Assembly: GCA_018396915.1 (NCBI GenBank)
Contig: JAGTRD010000005.1
Span: 1-61,827, forward strand
DNA: 61,827 nt
Origin: Candidatus Bathyarchaeota archaeon
GTDB lineage: Archaea; Thermoproteota; Bathyarchaeia; 40CM-2-53-6; RBG-13-38-9
Direction of reading: 5' to 3'
The translations under genes were made by a program, and so were the position numbers. Position 1 is the stretch's first letter, and every line of letters starts with the position of its first letter. The notes below the pieces were generated by a model. That model did not search any database, was not told the DNA's origin, and saw only the letters and a list, made by a program, of their open reading frames with translations. Shown here piece by piece: positions 16,012 through 24,060 of this stretch.

Positions 16012-16445
16012 AGTACTATGCTTGCTAGGTTTGCGACTCTAGGCCACCTCTCAGCAGCTTCTTTTGCTACTGGACCCCTTATCTCTGTTCCTTTCAACTC
16101 GCCTTCAGGGGTCATGATGACCGCTGCGTTGTCTTCGAACTGCACCCTGATCCCTTCAGGCCTCCTGAATAGTTTTCTCTGCCTTATGACTACTGCTGGA
16201 AACATTTGTCGTCTGAGTTCAGGTGTTCCCTTTGTCACTGAGACCATGACCATGTCTCCTACGCATGCTGATGGAACCCTTCTATGTCTGCCTTTGTATC
16301 CTATGACGTTTATCAGTTTGAGTTTCTTTGCTCCTGTATTGTCTGCGCAGTTGAGTATGGTTCCTGCTTGGAGGCCCCTTGAGATCTTCGGCCTATACTC
16401 TATCACTCCTCTAGCACTTACAGCTCTGGATTTAGGCGCCGGCAT
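16008..16445 (-). CDS. rpl14: ribosomal protein L14 (uL14)
   Basis: 145 residues. [20 protein letters not shown] and the later [20 protein letters not shown], then [20 protein letters not shown], are the L14 signatures. It binds 23S rRNA and contacts initiation factor 6. It lies 11 bases after rps17. Confidence 0.95.
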   Translation of the reverse strand: MPAPKSRAVSARGVIEYRPKISRGLQAGTILNCADNTGAKKLKLINVIGYKGRHRRVPSACVGDMVMVSVTKGTPELRRQMFPAVVIRQRKLFRRPEGIRVQFEDNAAVIMTPEGELKGTEIRGPVAKEAAERWPRVANLASIVL

Positions 16446-16456
16446 CCTCTTTCACC

Positions 16457-16792
16457 TCAACCTGAACCTGTTGACTTTTCGACTACGACGAATGACACTT
16501 CCTTACTTATCGGTCTACACTCGGCTATAGTCACCTTGTCTCCCTCCCTGACCTCCAGGCACGGTGGGCTGTGGGCCATTATTCTGCTCCTCCTCCTCTC
16601 ATACCTCATATACTTTGGAACATAGTGTAGGTAATCTCTCTCCACTGTTACTGTTCCCTTCATCTTGCTGCTTGCAACTGTTCCAGTCAATGTTCTTCTG
16701 TGAACCTTCAAACCTCCATGGAATGGACATAGCTTGTCGTCGCATGTCTTGGGCGGTGGCTTAAACCTTAACCCTATGTTGCGTGTCACCAT
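16457..16792 (-). CDS. rps17: ribosomal protein S17 (uS17)
   Basis: 111 residues. The archaeal N-terminal segment CDDKLCPFHGGLKVH and HRRTLTGTVASSKMKGTVTV are typical, and HSPPCLEVREGDKVTIAECR closes the OB fold. It binds 16S rRNA helices 7 and 11. The start overlaps the end of the RNase P gene by 7 bases. Confidence 0.95.
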   Translation of the reverse strand: MVTRNIGLRFKPPPKTCDDKLCPFHGGLKVHRRTLTGTVASSKMKGTVTVERDYLHYVPKYMRYERRRSRIMAHSPPCLEVREGDKVTIAECRPISKEVSFVVVEKSTGSG

Positions 16793-17070
16793 CTCCTAAC
16801 CCTCATCTTAACTCTATCTTCAGGTCTCGCCTGAATGACCTTACCTTCGACGTCGACGATCTCACCATTTGGCAGATAGAATCTTATCTGAACTATGTTC
16901 TTAGGAATCTTCAGGTCTCTACCTCCACTTCTAACGGTCAATATGTTCCTCGTCTCATCTACAATCTTACCCTTCAAACCAACTATCTGCCTGTTCGTAC
17001 TCTTCACTATCTTAGCCTCCAAACCTATCAATTCATGTCTTACAAGGTTGAACGGGTTTACCTCAGTCAC
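16786..17070 (-). CDS. rnp1: RNase P protein component 1 (Rpp29/Pop4 homologue)
   Basis: 94 residues. The Sm-like fold shows LVRHELIGLEAKIVKSTNRQ, GLKGKIVDETRNILTV and KNIVQIRFYLPNGEIVDVEG. It is one of the archaeal protein subunits of RNase P, which trims tRNA 5' leaders. The position between rpl29 and rps17 is conserved in Archaea; SUI1, often found between them, is absent here. Confidence 0.93.
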   Translation of the reverse strand: MTEVNPFNLVRHELIGLEAKIVKSTNRQIVGLKGKIVDETRNILTVRSGGRDLKIPKNIVQIRFYLPNGEIVDVEGKVIQARPEDRVKMRVRRW

Positions 17071-17285
17071 TTCTCCTCAACCCTCCTCTGCTGAGACTCC
17101 AAGGTTAGGATTCTGGCGATCGTTCTCCTCAACTCCCTTATCCTCCCAGGATTCTCAACACTCCCACCTGAGGCTACTGTTGTTCTAAGACGTGTAAGTT
17201 CAGCCCTCAACTCTATGAGCTTCTTACCCCTCTCCTCAGGAAGCATCTCTTTCAACTCACGCTTTCTCAGTATCGGCAACCTCAC
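17067..17285 (-). CDS. rpl29: ribosomal protein L29 (uL29)
   Basis: 72 residues, mostly two long helices: LRKRELKEMLPEERGKKLIE and RIRELRRTIARILTLE. It sits at the polypeptide exit tunnel and helps recruit SRP and SecY. The start overlaps the acidic tail of rps3 by 29 bases, and its end overlaps rnp1 by 4 bases. Confidence 0.93.
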   Translation of the reverse strand: MRLPILRKRELKEMLPEERGKKLIELRAELTRLRTTVASGGSVENPGRIRELRRTIARILTLESQQRRVEEK

Positions 17286-17961
17286 CCTCCTCCTTCATCT
17301 CCATCTCAACCTCCGTTGCTTCTCTCTCAACCTCGCCTTGAGCCTCCACAGCCCTCTCCTCCACTGTATGTTCCTTGACTGATGGTCTATCGATGAATTC
17401 ATAGTCAGGGGGAACTATAGAGACCTTCACACCGTAGAGTCCAGGTTTGAGTTGGCTGTATGCTGTTGCTGTCAACACCTGCCTTCTAACCTGGTCTCCA
17501 ACCTTGACAAGGTAGCCTTGACGGTACTTCTCGGTCCTCGCCCTCTGCGTCGTCAACTTGCCGCTTATCGCTATCTCAACACCTAGGGCGCCGGCGTCCA
17601 TTATTCTACTCATAGCCCAGTAGGCTGCCCTCCTGAAGTGTACACCCCTCTCTAAGGCCATAGCAACCTGGGCAGCCATTATCTTAGGGTCTAGCTCAGG
17701 CAACTCTATCGGAGCTATTGAGATCTGGGGGTTCTCCAAACCAAACCTCTCCTCGAGTATCTTGGTGAGGTCTCTCACACTCTGCCCCCTCCTACCTATT
17801 ACGAGTCCTGGCTTGGCTGCGAAGATTACTATTCTAGTGCCCATAGGGGTCTTGGTGAGCTCCATCCTACTGTATCCCGCCCTCTTCAACTCGTTCTTGA
17901 GAAACTCATCTATCTCAGCCTTCTTCGAATAGTCTTTGATGAAATATTTGTAGACTGACAT
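17257..17961 (-). CDS. rps3: ribosomal protein S3 (uS3) with acidic tail
   Basis: 234 residues. The KH domain includes RIVIFAAKPGLVIGRRGQSV and the C-terminal domain has ALGVEIAISGKLTTQRARTE. S3 lines the mRNA entry tunnel. The last 35 residues are Glu-rich (VEREATEVEMEMKEEGEVAD) and overlap rpl29. rps3 is separated from rpl22 by about 480 bases, so it probably has its own promoter (TATA at 18101-18110). Confidence 0.95.
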   Translation of the reverse strand: MSVYKYFIKDYSKKAEIDEFLKNELKRAGYSRMELTKTPMGTRIVIFAAKPGLVIGRRGQSVRDLTKILEERFGLENPQISIAPIELPELDPKIMAAQVAMALERGVHFRRAAYWAMSRIMDAGALGVEIAISGKLTTQRARTEKYRQGYLVKVGDQVRRQVLTATAYSQLKPGLYGVKVSIVPPDYEFIDRPSVKEHTVEERAVEAQGEVEREATEVEMEMKEEGEVADTEKA

Positions 17962-18444
17962 TTGTCAATTCACCTGAACCTATACTTCGAGGCTCCTCAG
18001 GCTTCTACTCTCATTGAGACTCAACTCTCCATATTTACTCTGATATGTCAATATTCTGCTTCCCTGAATACATACCGGTCTAGCAACATATCTTCAACTA
18101 ATATTTAAACTTCCCATGAAGGTCTAGTATCTGGATGGTTCTGTATCCTCACCGCATCTTTTTCTGGGGGGTCGCCGGCTCTCCATTCCAGAGAATCGGC
18201 CTACAATTAATGGAATCATCTACGGGTGCGTCTCTAACTATCCAGTCTCGTCAATATACCTACATAGACCCTATCCGCTAAAAGTTATCTAATCTCTAGA
18301 AGGAAGCTTTCATATTATAATTCAGGAATATCTACAGGTGTGTTTGCATCGTGAGCCGTGAGAACTATGAGGGTGAGAGGTCTTCTTGACGTTTATTTAC
18401 AGCGGATTGTGGCCTGACTCAGAGGTTTAGGGGCATACGCTGAA
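17962..18444. other. 480-base gap inside the ribosomal operon
   Basis: No open frame of note on either strand. The rps3 promoter lies at 18101-18110 on the minus strand. At 18174-18200 there is a hairpin with ten positions in each arm (nine pair, one as T-G) around a seven-base loop. I recognise no RNase P, SRP or box C/D RNA signature. In most Archaea rps3 follows rpl22 with little or no gap. Confidence 0.6.
18101..18110 (-). promoter_or_regulatory. TATA box upstream of rps3
   Basis: The minus strand reads AGTTTAAATATTAG. Transcription would begin near 18080 and leave a leader of about 118 bases before rps3. GGTGA about 8 bases before ATG 17961 would serve as ribosome binding site. Confidence 0.5.
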
Positions 18445-18906
18445 TCATTCTGTCTCGTATCCTACGAGCTCAACATGTGTTAGGGTGTTGAAGCTCGGCG
18501 ACGCCCTTCCGAAGGCTCTTGGAATATACTTCTTAATCTTCATTCCCCTATGGGATGCGGCGTGGATTATCTTTATCTTCTCAATGTCCAGACCCTTATA
18601 CTCAGCGTTTGCCTCGAGCTCCTCAAGCAGCTTCCTGAATCTTTCAGCGGCCTTCACCGGGTAGCGGCCTGCATGGAATCCTATTCCGCCCTTATGTGGA
18701 ACCTCCTTATTATAGCGCCTGTAAGGTATGGGTCTCCTCTTTGCTGTAACATCTTCAAGGAGCTTCTTGGCTTCTTGAAGCCTCATCCCTTTGATGGCCT
18801 TACATAATTCGACGGAGGCTTTCGGCGAGATCCTCAGCTCCCTACCTGAACATTTTACGGTCCTGTCTGGATCGAGCTCTTTGATTGAGTATCCCCAAGT
18901 AGGCAC
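18445..18906 (-). CDS. rpl22: ribosomal protein L22 (uL22)
   Basis: 153 residues beginning with WGYSIKELDPDRTVKCSGRE, then ISPKASVELCKAIKGMRLQE and KEVPHKGGIGFHAGRYPVKA, with ASHRGMKIKKYIPRAFGRAS near the end. L22 lines the exit tunnel. The start is GTG 18904-18906 with an AGGTGA about 8 bases upstream. It is cut off from rps19 by two plus-strand genes and therefore needs its own promoter (about 18945-18954). Confidence 0.94.
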   Translation of the reverse strand: MPTWGYSIKELDPDRTVKCSGRELRISPKASVELCKAIKGMRLQEAKKLLEDVTAKRRPIPYRRYNKEVPHKGGIGFHAGRYPVKAAERFRKLLEELEANAEYKGLDIEKIKIIHAASHRGMKIKKYIPRAFGRASPSFNTLTHVELVGYETE

Positions 18907-18940
18907 CGCATATTCACCTGGCCTCCGAAAGTTAAACTTA

Positions 18941-18958
18941 CCAGTCTAAAAAGTCTTA
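18941..18958. promoter_or_regulatory. divergent promoter between rpl22 and the winged-helix gene
   Basis: The sequence CCAGTCTAAAAAGTCTTA can be read as a TATA-like element on both strands. On the minus strand it lies about 40-50 bases before the rpl22 GTG; on the plus strand about 45 bases before the winged-helix gene. Opposed transcription from one AT-rich core is likely but not proven. Confidence 0.4.
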
Positions 18959-18995
18959 TGCAACGAGTTCTGATAATGATGGTTACTTGGTTTGA

Positions 18996-19454
18996 GTGAT
19001 GATTCTCTTGGATTCATATGATTCTGACTTGAAGAGTTTGGAGGCTGAGGTTAGAGGGACGACATTGAGGGTTTACTGGGAGTTTTTCAAAGGTAAAAGT
19101 TACGGTGTCAGGGAGGTTCAGAGGAAGCTCAGACTCTCAAGCCCCAGCGTAGCCCTCTACCATCTGGAGAAGTTGAGGAGGCTCGGGCTACTCGATAAGA
19201 ACAATTATGGACAGTATGTTCTGGTTGATGGAGTTAAGATTGGGGTTATGAGGAGCTTCATCAAGTTTGGGAGACTGGTCTTTCCAAGATATCTCTTCTA
19301 CGCCGTATTCTTCTGGGCGGCCTTATCGACATATATTGTTGAATCTATTCTGTGGGGTCTGAACCTAGACTCGGCCCTTACAGTAGTTACTTTATGCGCA
19401 GCGTCGGCGTCAACCTATGAGGCGGTTAGGGCTTGGAGGGATAGGCTCATCTGA
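18996..19454 (+). CDS. winged-helix DNA-binding protein with C-terminal membrane segments
   Basis: 152 residues. Residues 20-70 form a winged helix: LRVYWEFFKGKSYGVREVQR, RLSSPSVALYHLEKLRRLGL, DKNNYGQYVL. Two hydrophobic segments follow (YLFYAVFFWAALSTYIVESI and ALTVVTLCAASASTYEAV). Membrane-tethered winged-helix proteins of this shape recur in Archaea, but targets are unknown. Start GTG 18996 or ATG 18999. It forms a likely pair with the next plus-strand membrane gene and interrupts the ribosomal operon between rps19 and rpl22. Confidence 0.8.
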   Translation: MMILLDSYDSDLKSLEAEVRGTTLRVYWEFFKGKSYGVREVQRKLRLSSPSVALYHLEKLRRLGLLDKNNYGQYVLVDGVKIGVMRSFIKFGRLVFPRYLFYAVFFWAALSTYIVESILWGLNLDSALTVVTLCAASASTYEAVRAWRDRLI

Positions 19455-19495
19455 AGGGTAACGGTTAAGTTGAACCTGAGAGGTGTTATTTAAGG

Positions 19496-19747
19496 TTGGG
19501 TTTGAGAGGCTACGTCTCAACGGTTACTCTTGCAACTTTATGTGGTCTGATTCTTGTGACGTCTATTCTAAATTTCCAGACTATGAGGGGTCAGCCAACA
19601 TTTTTTACGGTTACGTATCCTGGAGAGAAGGTTCTGCCGGAGAAATTTGAGTGTAGAGTGTTTGCAGGCCGAGTCTATGCTCCTATCATAGTTGGATTCT
19701 TGGCGGCTGCCCTTGCCTACGGTCTGGCATCTAGAAGGTTTTCCTGA
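19496..19747 (+). CDS. small two-segment membrane protein
   Basis: 83 residues with one membrane segment near the start (VTLATLCGLILVTSIL) and one near the end (IIVGFLAAALAYGLAS); the connecting loop of about 35 residues would be outside. TTG 19496 is preceded by AGAGGTG, 9 bases away. It follows the winged-helix gene by 41 bases and is probably its partner. I do not recognise the family. It runs toward rps19, ending 58 bases before its stop. Confidence 0.65.
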   Translation: MGLRGYVSTVTLATLCGLILVTSILNFQTMRGQPTFFTVTYPGEKVLPEKFECRVFAGRVYAPIIVGFLAAALAYGLASRRFS

Positions 19748-19805
19748 TAGTTCCAGATGGATGTTGGGGGATGGTGGTCTTTCAAGTTTCGAAATTTCTT
19801 ATGTA

Positions 19806-20207
19806 TCACTTTAATGGTACGTACATGCTGGACCTTGAGGCTCCTATTCCTGGTGTGCCGTGTACAACCTTCTTGTTCGTTATCGCGAATTCTCCGAGGT
19901 AGTGGCCTATCATCTCTGGGGTTACCTCCACTGGAACGAATTCTCTTCCGTTATGCACTAGGATCTTTAGGCCTACCATCTCTGGGAGGATTACCATGTC
20001 TCTGCAATGCGTCTTCAAGACACCTCCAGCCCCCGATGATCCTCTTTTATACTCTTTAATCTCCTCGAGCAGCTTCCTCTGGGCTGGTGTCAACCCCCTC
20101 AGGAGGCTGCGTCTCTGTCTTGACGGTAGGAGTTTTATGAAATCGTCCATAGACATCTCTTTGAGCTGGTCGATCGTGTAGCCTCTATATGTGAATTCTC
20201 TAGGCAT
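19806..20207 (-). CDS. rps19: ribosomal protein S19 (uS19)
   Basis: 133 residues with the archaeal N-terminal [40 protein letters not shown] and the core [20 protein letters not shown] and [21 protein letters not shown]19 binds the head of the small subunit near the A site. It is 70 bases from rpl2, and the operon breaks after it. Confidence 0.95.
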   Translation of the reverse strand: MPREFTYRGYTIDQLKEMSMDDFIKLLPSRQRRSLLRGLTPAQRKLLEEIKEYKRGSSGAGGVLKTHCRDMVILPEMVGLKILVHNGREFVPVEVTPEMIGHYLGEFAITNKKVVHGTPGIGASRSSMYVPLK

Positions 20208-20277
20208 CGCCGCCTATCCTCCTCAATATTGATGTTCTTTTCACCTTGAGTTAAACCTATCTCAACCGTCAACCTCT

Positions 20278-21015
20278 CTACATTTTCCCTCTCTTCTTCT
20301 TACCTCCTCTTCCTGTATGTCTAGCCGCTATCAGGCCCACCTTTCTTCCAGGTGGGGCGAATCTTGAGGTTGTTGTGGGTTTACCTTCATGTCTATGTCT
20401 TCCTCCTCCATGTGGGTGGGATGCTGCTATCATCGATGTCCCCTTGACTATTGGCCACCTTCTACCTCTGGATCTCATGAACTTCATTCTGTTCCCTGCT
20501 TTCAGGAATGGTTTGTCAACTCTCCCCCCTCCAGCTATGACACCGACCATCGCCCTACATCTCCCACTCAGATATATGCTCTTCATAGATGGGAGTTTGA
20601 CCTCTACTCCTCTGGGTGTGTGGGCTACGACCGTGGCGTAGGCTCCTGAGGATCTTGCGAGCCGGCCTCCATCCCCAGGCTTATACTCGACATTGCATAT
20701 GACTGTTCCTTCAGGGATCTTCTCCAGAGGCATAATGTTTCCGATGCTGACCGTGGACGCTTCGCCGACCTCAACCTTCTGGTTTACACTCAGACCTTCA
20801 GGGGCGGCTACGTAGAATCTGCTTCCATCCTCTAGCCTCATCAACGCTAGGGGTGCTCCTCTTCCTGGGTCGTGTATAAACTCCTCAACATAAGCTGTGA
20901 GTCTGCCACCTTCAACAGATACGTTGGGGTAGGATGCTTCAGCGACTCTTCTGTGGGTCGGCGCCTCAAATATTCCTCCTCTTCCCCTTCTCCTGACAAT
21001 TATTCTCTTGCCCAA
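20278..21015 (-). CDS. rpl2: ribosomal protein L2 (uL2)
   Basis: 245 residues. Key blocks are IIVRRRGRGGIFEAPTHRRV near the start, GGGRVDKPFLKAGNRMKFMR in the middle, and SHPHGGGRHRHEGKPTT near the end with the conserved His of the peptidyl-transferase region. The C terminus RHTGRGGKKKRGKM is basic. Confidence 0.95.
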   Translation of the reverse strand: MGKRIIVRRRGRGGIFEAPTHRRVAEASYPNVSVEGGRLTAYVEEFIHDPGRGAPLALMRLEDGSRFYVAAPEGLSVNQKVEVGEASTVSIGNIMPLEKIPEGTVICNVEYKPGDGGRLARSSGAYATVVAHTPRGVEVKLPSMKSIYLSGRCRAMVGVIAGGGRVDKPFLKAGNRMKFMRSRGRRWPIVKGTSMIAASHPHGGGRHRHEGKPTTTSRFAPPGRKVGLIAARHTGRGGKKKRGKM

Positions 21016-21030
21016 ACTCTAATCACCCTC

Positions 21031-21300
21031 TCACAATATTCCAAGTTTAACAGCAAGGTCTGCTGCTTTATATTCAGGTTTAAACTTGACGTAGGCCTTC
21101 TTTCTTCCATCTGGGGTTATCAACGTGTTGACCGATTCGACCTCAGCCTCGTAGAGTTCCTTGACAGCCCTCTTAACATCTCTCTTATCAGCTGCTGGGT
21201 TGACTATGAACGTTATCTTGTTCTCCCTCTCTATCATTGCAACCGTCTCCTCTGAGATAAGGGGGTACTGGATGACCTCGTGGAGTCTTATCCTGCTCAT
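21031..21300 (-). CDS. rpl23: ribosomal protein L23 (uL23)
   Basis: 89 residues: VIQYPLISEETVAMIERENK, FIVNPAADKRDVKRAVKELY, and the loop NTLITPDGRKKAYVKFKP. It sits at the exit tunnel as docking site for SRP and SecY. It overlaps rpl4 by 4 bases. Confidence 0.94.
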   Translation of the reverse strand: MSRIRLHEVIQYPLISEETVAMIERENKITFIVNPAADKRDVKRAVKELYEAEVESVNTLITPDGRKKAYVKFKPEYKAADLAVKLGIL

Positions 21301-22106
21301 GATAATTCATACCTCGTAAACTTTTCATCCAACATTTTCAGGGCTGACTCAGTATATACTGTCAGTCTACCTGGATGTGTTCCTGGGGCTAGGTCTTCAA
21401 CATTGAGGTCTGTAGCCTTCTCCAGATCTATTCCAGGAATGTTTCTGAAGGCTTTCACGACGCCTCTGTCCTCACTGTAGACTATGAGAGGTCCTTTGGG
21501 AATTTTTAGGCCTCTACCCCTCGAGCATGCTCTTCCTGATCTCCTCTTTATCTTTCCAATGACCCTCTCGACGTCGCTCCATAGGCCCAGCCTCCTCAAT
21601 ATCTCCCTCGCCTCTTTCGTCTCTGAAACCTGCTGTAGACTGTCGTCGACGATCAAGGGTATGGATGGTACGCTCTCCACCATGTGGCCTCTGGACTCCA
21701 CTATCTCCTTCATTCCCGTGGCTGCTACTGCTGAGGCGAGGGCTAGTCTAGCCTCCTTCTTATTCAGCCTCTTCCAAATCTTCTTATCAACCCTGGGTGG
21801 ATGTGCGAGTCGGCCTCCGACTGTGCTTGGTGCGAAGGCCGCGCTTCCTGCTCTGGGGTGTCTCTCACCCTTAACCCTCGGAACCCTTGCTAAGTCTCGG
21901 CCTACACCGAAAGATTCAGCTGTCGTCCTCTTACCCGCCATGGGGTCTCTCCCTTTAGGCTGGAGTCTATGGGTCTGTACGGCTACTACTGCCCTCCTGA
22001 TTATGTCTGGTCTGTATGGGGTCTCAAAGATTCTTGGGAGCTCAACCTTGCCTTTGAGTTTACCCTCCAAATCGTAGACTTCAACTGTTCTACCTGACAT
22101 TCTCAA
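21297..22106 (-). CDS. rpl4: ribosomal protein L4 (uL4)
   Basis: 269 residues in the archaeal long form. The tunnel loop is marked by RVKGERHPRAGSAAFAPSTV and RLAHPPRVDKKIWKRLNKKE, and the end has LEKATDLNVEDLAPGTHPGR. It lies between rpl3 (7 bases upstream) and rpl23. Confidence 0.95.
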   Translation of the reverse strand: MRMSGRTVEVYDLEGKLKGKVELPRIFETPYRPDIIRRAVVAVQTHRLQPKGRDPMAGKRTTAESFGVGRDLARVPRVKGERHPRAGSAAFAPSTVGGRLAHPPRVDKKIWKRLNKKEARLALASAVAATGMKEIVESRGHMVESVPSIPLIVDDSLQQVSETKEAREILRRLGLWSDVERVIGKIKRRSGRACSRGRGLKIPKGPLIVYSEDRGVVKAFRNIPGIDLEKATDLNVEDLAPGTHPGRLTVYTESALKMLDEKFTRYELS

Positions 22107-22113
22107 ACACCAT

Positions 22114-23121
22114 TCAATCTCCCTGCTTAGACTCCAGACTCAAATATTCTATCTTAGGAGGCCCCTCTATGGGTGTCGATGCTCTGGCTGGATATCTCAT
22201 CATAACAAGCCTCTTCGCAGCTCCTGGGACGCTCCCCATCAACATCACATATCCTCCTCTGACTATTCCGTAGTGTGGGAAACCTCCTCTCGGCGTTATC
22301 TCTGAACCGTTCTCTCCAACCTTGACTATCTGCTTGTTATATTCTGTCCTCTGGAAGAAACCTGTCTGACCTGCCCTCGGGACTGAATATATGATCGAGG
22401 ATGGGGTCCAACCTCCTATCGAACCGACTCCTCTCCTTGTCTTTCTAGACTTGTGGTGTAGTATTCTCACACCCCACCTCTTCACAGGTCCCTGGATACC
22501 TTTGCCTTTTGTTATAGCCACCACATCTACGAAGCTCCCTTCCTTGAATACTTCGTTAGACTTCACCATCTTACCTAGTAGACCCTTCGCATATTCGAAC
22601 TGCTCCTTCAATGTTCCCCCGCTCACCTTTATCTCTATTAGATGAGGTTTCTTCCTACCTATTCCTGTGAGTCTCGGCTGGGTTGCAGCTATCACCCTTA
22701 CCTCTGAGGCTTTCTCAATCGACCCTTCGAGTTTAGTCAGGGGGTCTTCACCTTCAGTTTTCTTCGGCGGGGTTATCACCCTCTCAAGATCCTTCGGAAT
22801 CTCAGTAGACCAGGCTTCACCTAAGGTTCTGAGCCCACCTTCATAGGTTCCGTAGAGCCTCACACCGCAGACTATGAGCGGCGGGGTTTCGAGGACAGTT
22901 ATTGGTATTGAGACTTCCCTGCCGAATGTGAGTGAGCCTTTATGCTGGTCGACTGTGATTATGTGGGTCATCCCAGCCTTGAAGCCTGGGAATGCGAGTA
23001 GCCTGGGCTCACCCTCAACATTGGGCCAGAACCTTATTCTCCCAACCCATCCAGCCGCCCTACTCTTCGGAAGATATGCTAAGGAGCCTCTTTTAGGCGC
23101 ATGTTTCTTTCTCCTTCCCAA
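22114..23121 (-). CDS. rpl3: ribosomal protein L3 (uL3)
   Basis: 335 residues of archaeal length. It starts with KKHAPKRGSLAYLPKSRAAG; the middle has VDVVAITKGKGIQGPVKRWG and the loop GVGSIGGWTPSSIIYSVPRA that reaches the peptidyl-transferase centre. It follows the SPOUT methyltransferase gene by 6 bases. Confidence 0.95.
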   Translation of the reverse strand: MGRRKKHAPKRGSLAYLPKSRAAGWVGRIRFWPNVEGEPRLLAFPGFKAGMTHIITVDQHKGSLTFGREVSIPITVLETPPLIVCGVRLYGTYEGGLRTLGEAWSTEIPKDLERVITPPKKTEGEDPLTKLEGSIEKASEVRVIAATQPRLTGIGRKKPHLIEIKVSGGTLKEQFEYAKGLLGKMVKSNEVFKEGSFVDVVAITKGKGIQGPVKRWGVRILHHKSRKTRRGVGSIGGWTPSSIIYSVPRAGQTGFFQRTEYNKQIVKVGENGSEITPRGGFPHYGIVRGGYVMLMGSVPGAAKRLVMMRYPARASTPIEGPPKIEYLSLESKQGD

Positions 23122-23127
23122 ACCTCT

Positions 23128-23991
23128 TCACCCCAACATGTTTATTATGCTAAGGGTTGCGTAGATAGCCTCCTCACTCCTGACTGTTTCAACACCTTGA
23201 TTCGGCACCGTGTTTACAGTGTAGTCTGCATACTCATTCAGGCTCAGCCCCTCCTTTGCCAGTATCTGGCTCAAACCTTCGGTTGGCGAGCCGAAGGCAA
23301 CCAGGACCCTTCTAGACTCATTCAGTGTTGACTGCAACCTAGGCAACACCTCACTTACCATCCTTCCGAATCTTGAAGTAGCTACGACGAGGTCGAACCC
23401 AACCTTTCTAGTAGACTCTGCAAGTGGAAGGTTCGTGACAGTAACATTATACCCCCAATATATGCTTATCTCATCCTCAGGGACCTTCACAGCCTCAACC
23501 TCCCCATCAACCTTGACTATTCTGACTGTGAGCCTCAACCCTTTAGGCAGCTTCTCATCTACCGTCACCGGTTTATCCAACCCTACGTCTATAAGTGTCT
23601 TGCCGCCGATCCTTGTGGAGACGACTCCTTGCCTGAAGTCTCCAACCTTCAGGTCCCTAATATTTTTGGAGACTTGGTGGTGGGGGGTGCGTAGGGGCGG
23701 GAGTATCCCTACATATTTGAGGTTGGGGTTTAGCCTTATCAGACTCCTCCTCAAGTATTGGGGCGTATCCATATATTTCAGGATTGCCTCTGCGAGTCTC
23801 GCCGTTTCCCGCTGGTCCATCTCAGGTTTATCTCTATATATCATTATATCTTCGACCCTGAATATGGATGAGGCCCGTCCAACCAACCCTACCTTGAAAG
23901 TTTTCTCCCTCAGGTGAGGAGTATCCTCAGTCAGCGATGCAGGTATGGCTATGCATAGTCTCCACTTTCTTCTGGGAGGATGTTGAACCAT
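23128..23991 (-). CDS. SPOUT-family RNA methyltransferase (DUF171/Methyltrn_RNA_3)
   Basis: 287 residues from ATG 23989-23991; the frame is open to 24015. The N-terminal WRLCIAIPASLTEDTPHLRE and the conserved LRRSLIRLNPNLKYVGILPP mark the archaeal family encoded next to rpl3. The C-terminal VAFGSPTEGLSQILAKEG and TVNTVPNQGVETVRSEEA form the knotted AdoMet-binding site. An inserted OB-like segment lies between. Substrate RNA is unproven; the rpl3 link suggests ribosome modification. It is the first gene of the block and likely lies close to its main promoter. Confidence 0.88.
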   Translation of the reverse strand: MVQHPPRRKWRLCIAIPASLTEDTPHLREKTFKVGLVGRASSIFRVEDIMIYRDKPEMDQRETARLAEAILKYMDTPQYLRRSLIRLNPNLKYVGILPPLRTPHHQVSKNIRDLKVGDFRQGVVSTRIGGKTLIDVGLDKPVTVDEKLPKGLRLTVRIVKVDGEVEAVKVPEDEISIYWGYNVTVTNLPLAESTRKVGFDLVVATSRFGRMVSEVLPRLQSTLNESRRVLVAFGSPTEGLSQILAKEGLSLNEYADYTVNTVPNQGVETVRSEEAIYATLSIINMLG

Positions 23992-24060
23992 CGATCTCCA
24001 CCATGATCTGAGCAAGCCTTACATGGCTATCCGACATTAAAACTCTAGGTTGAGAGCAAC

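Noticed and set aside
17962-18444. RNase P RNA, SRP RNA or box C/D RNA in the operon gap
   Set aside because: None of the conserved sequence elements of these RNAs could be found; only a lone hairpin is seen.
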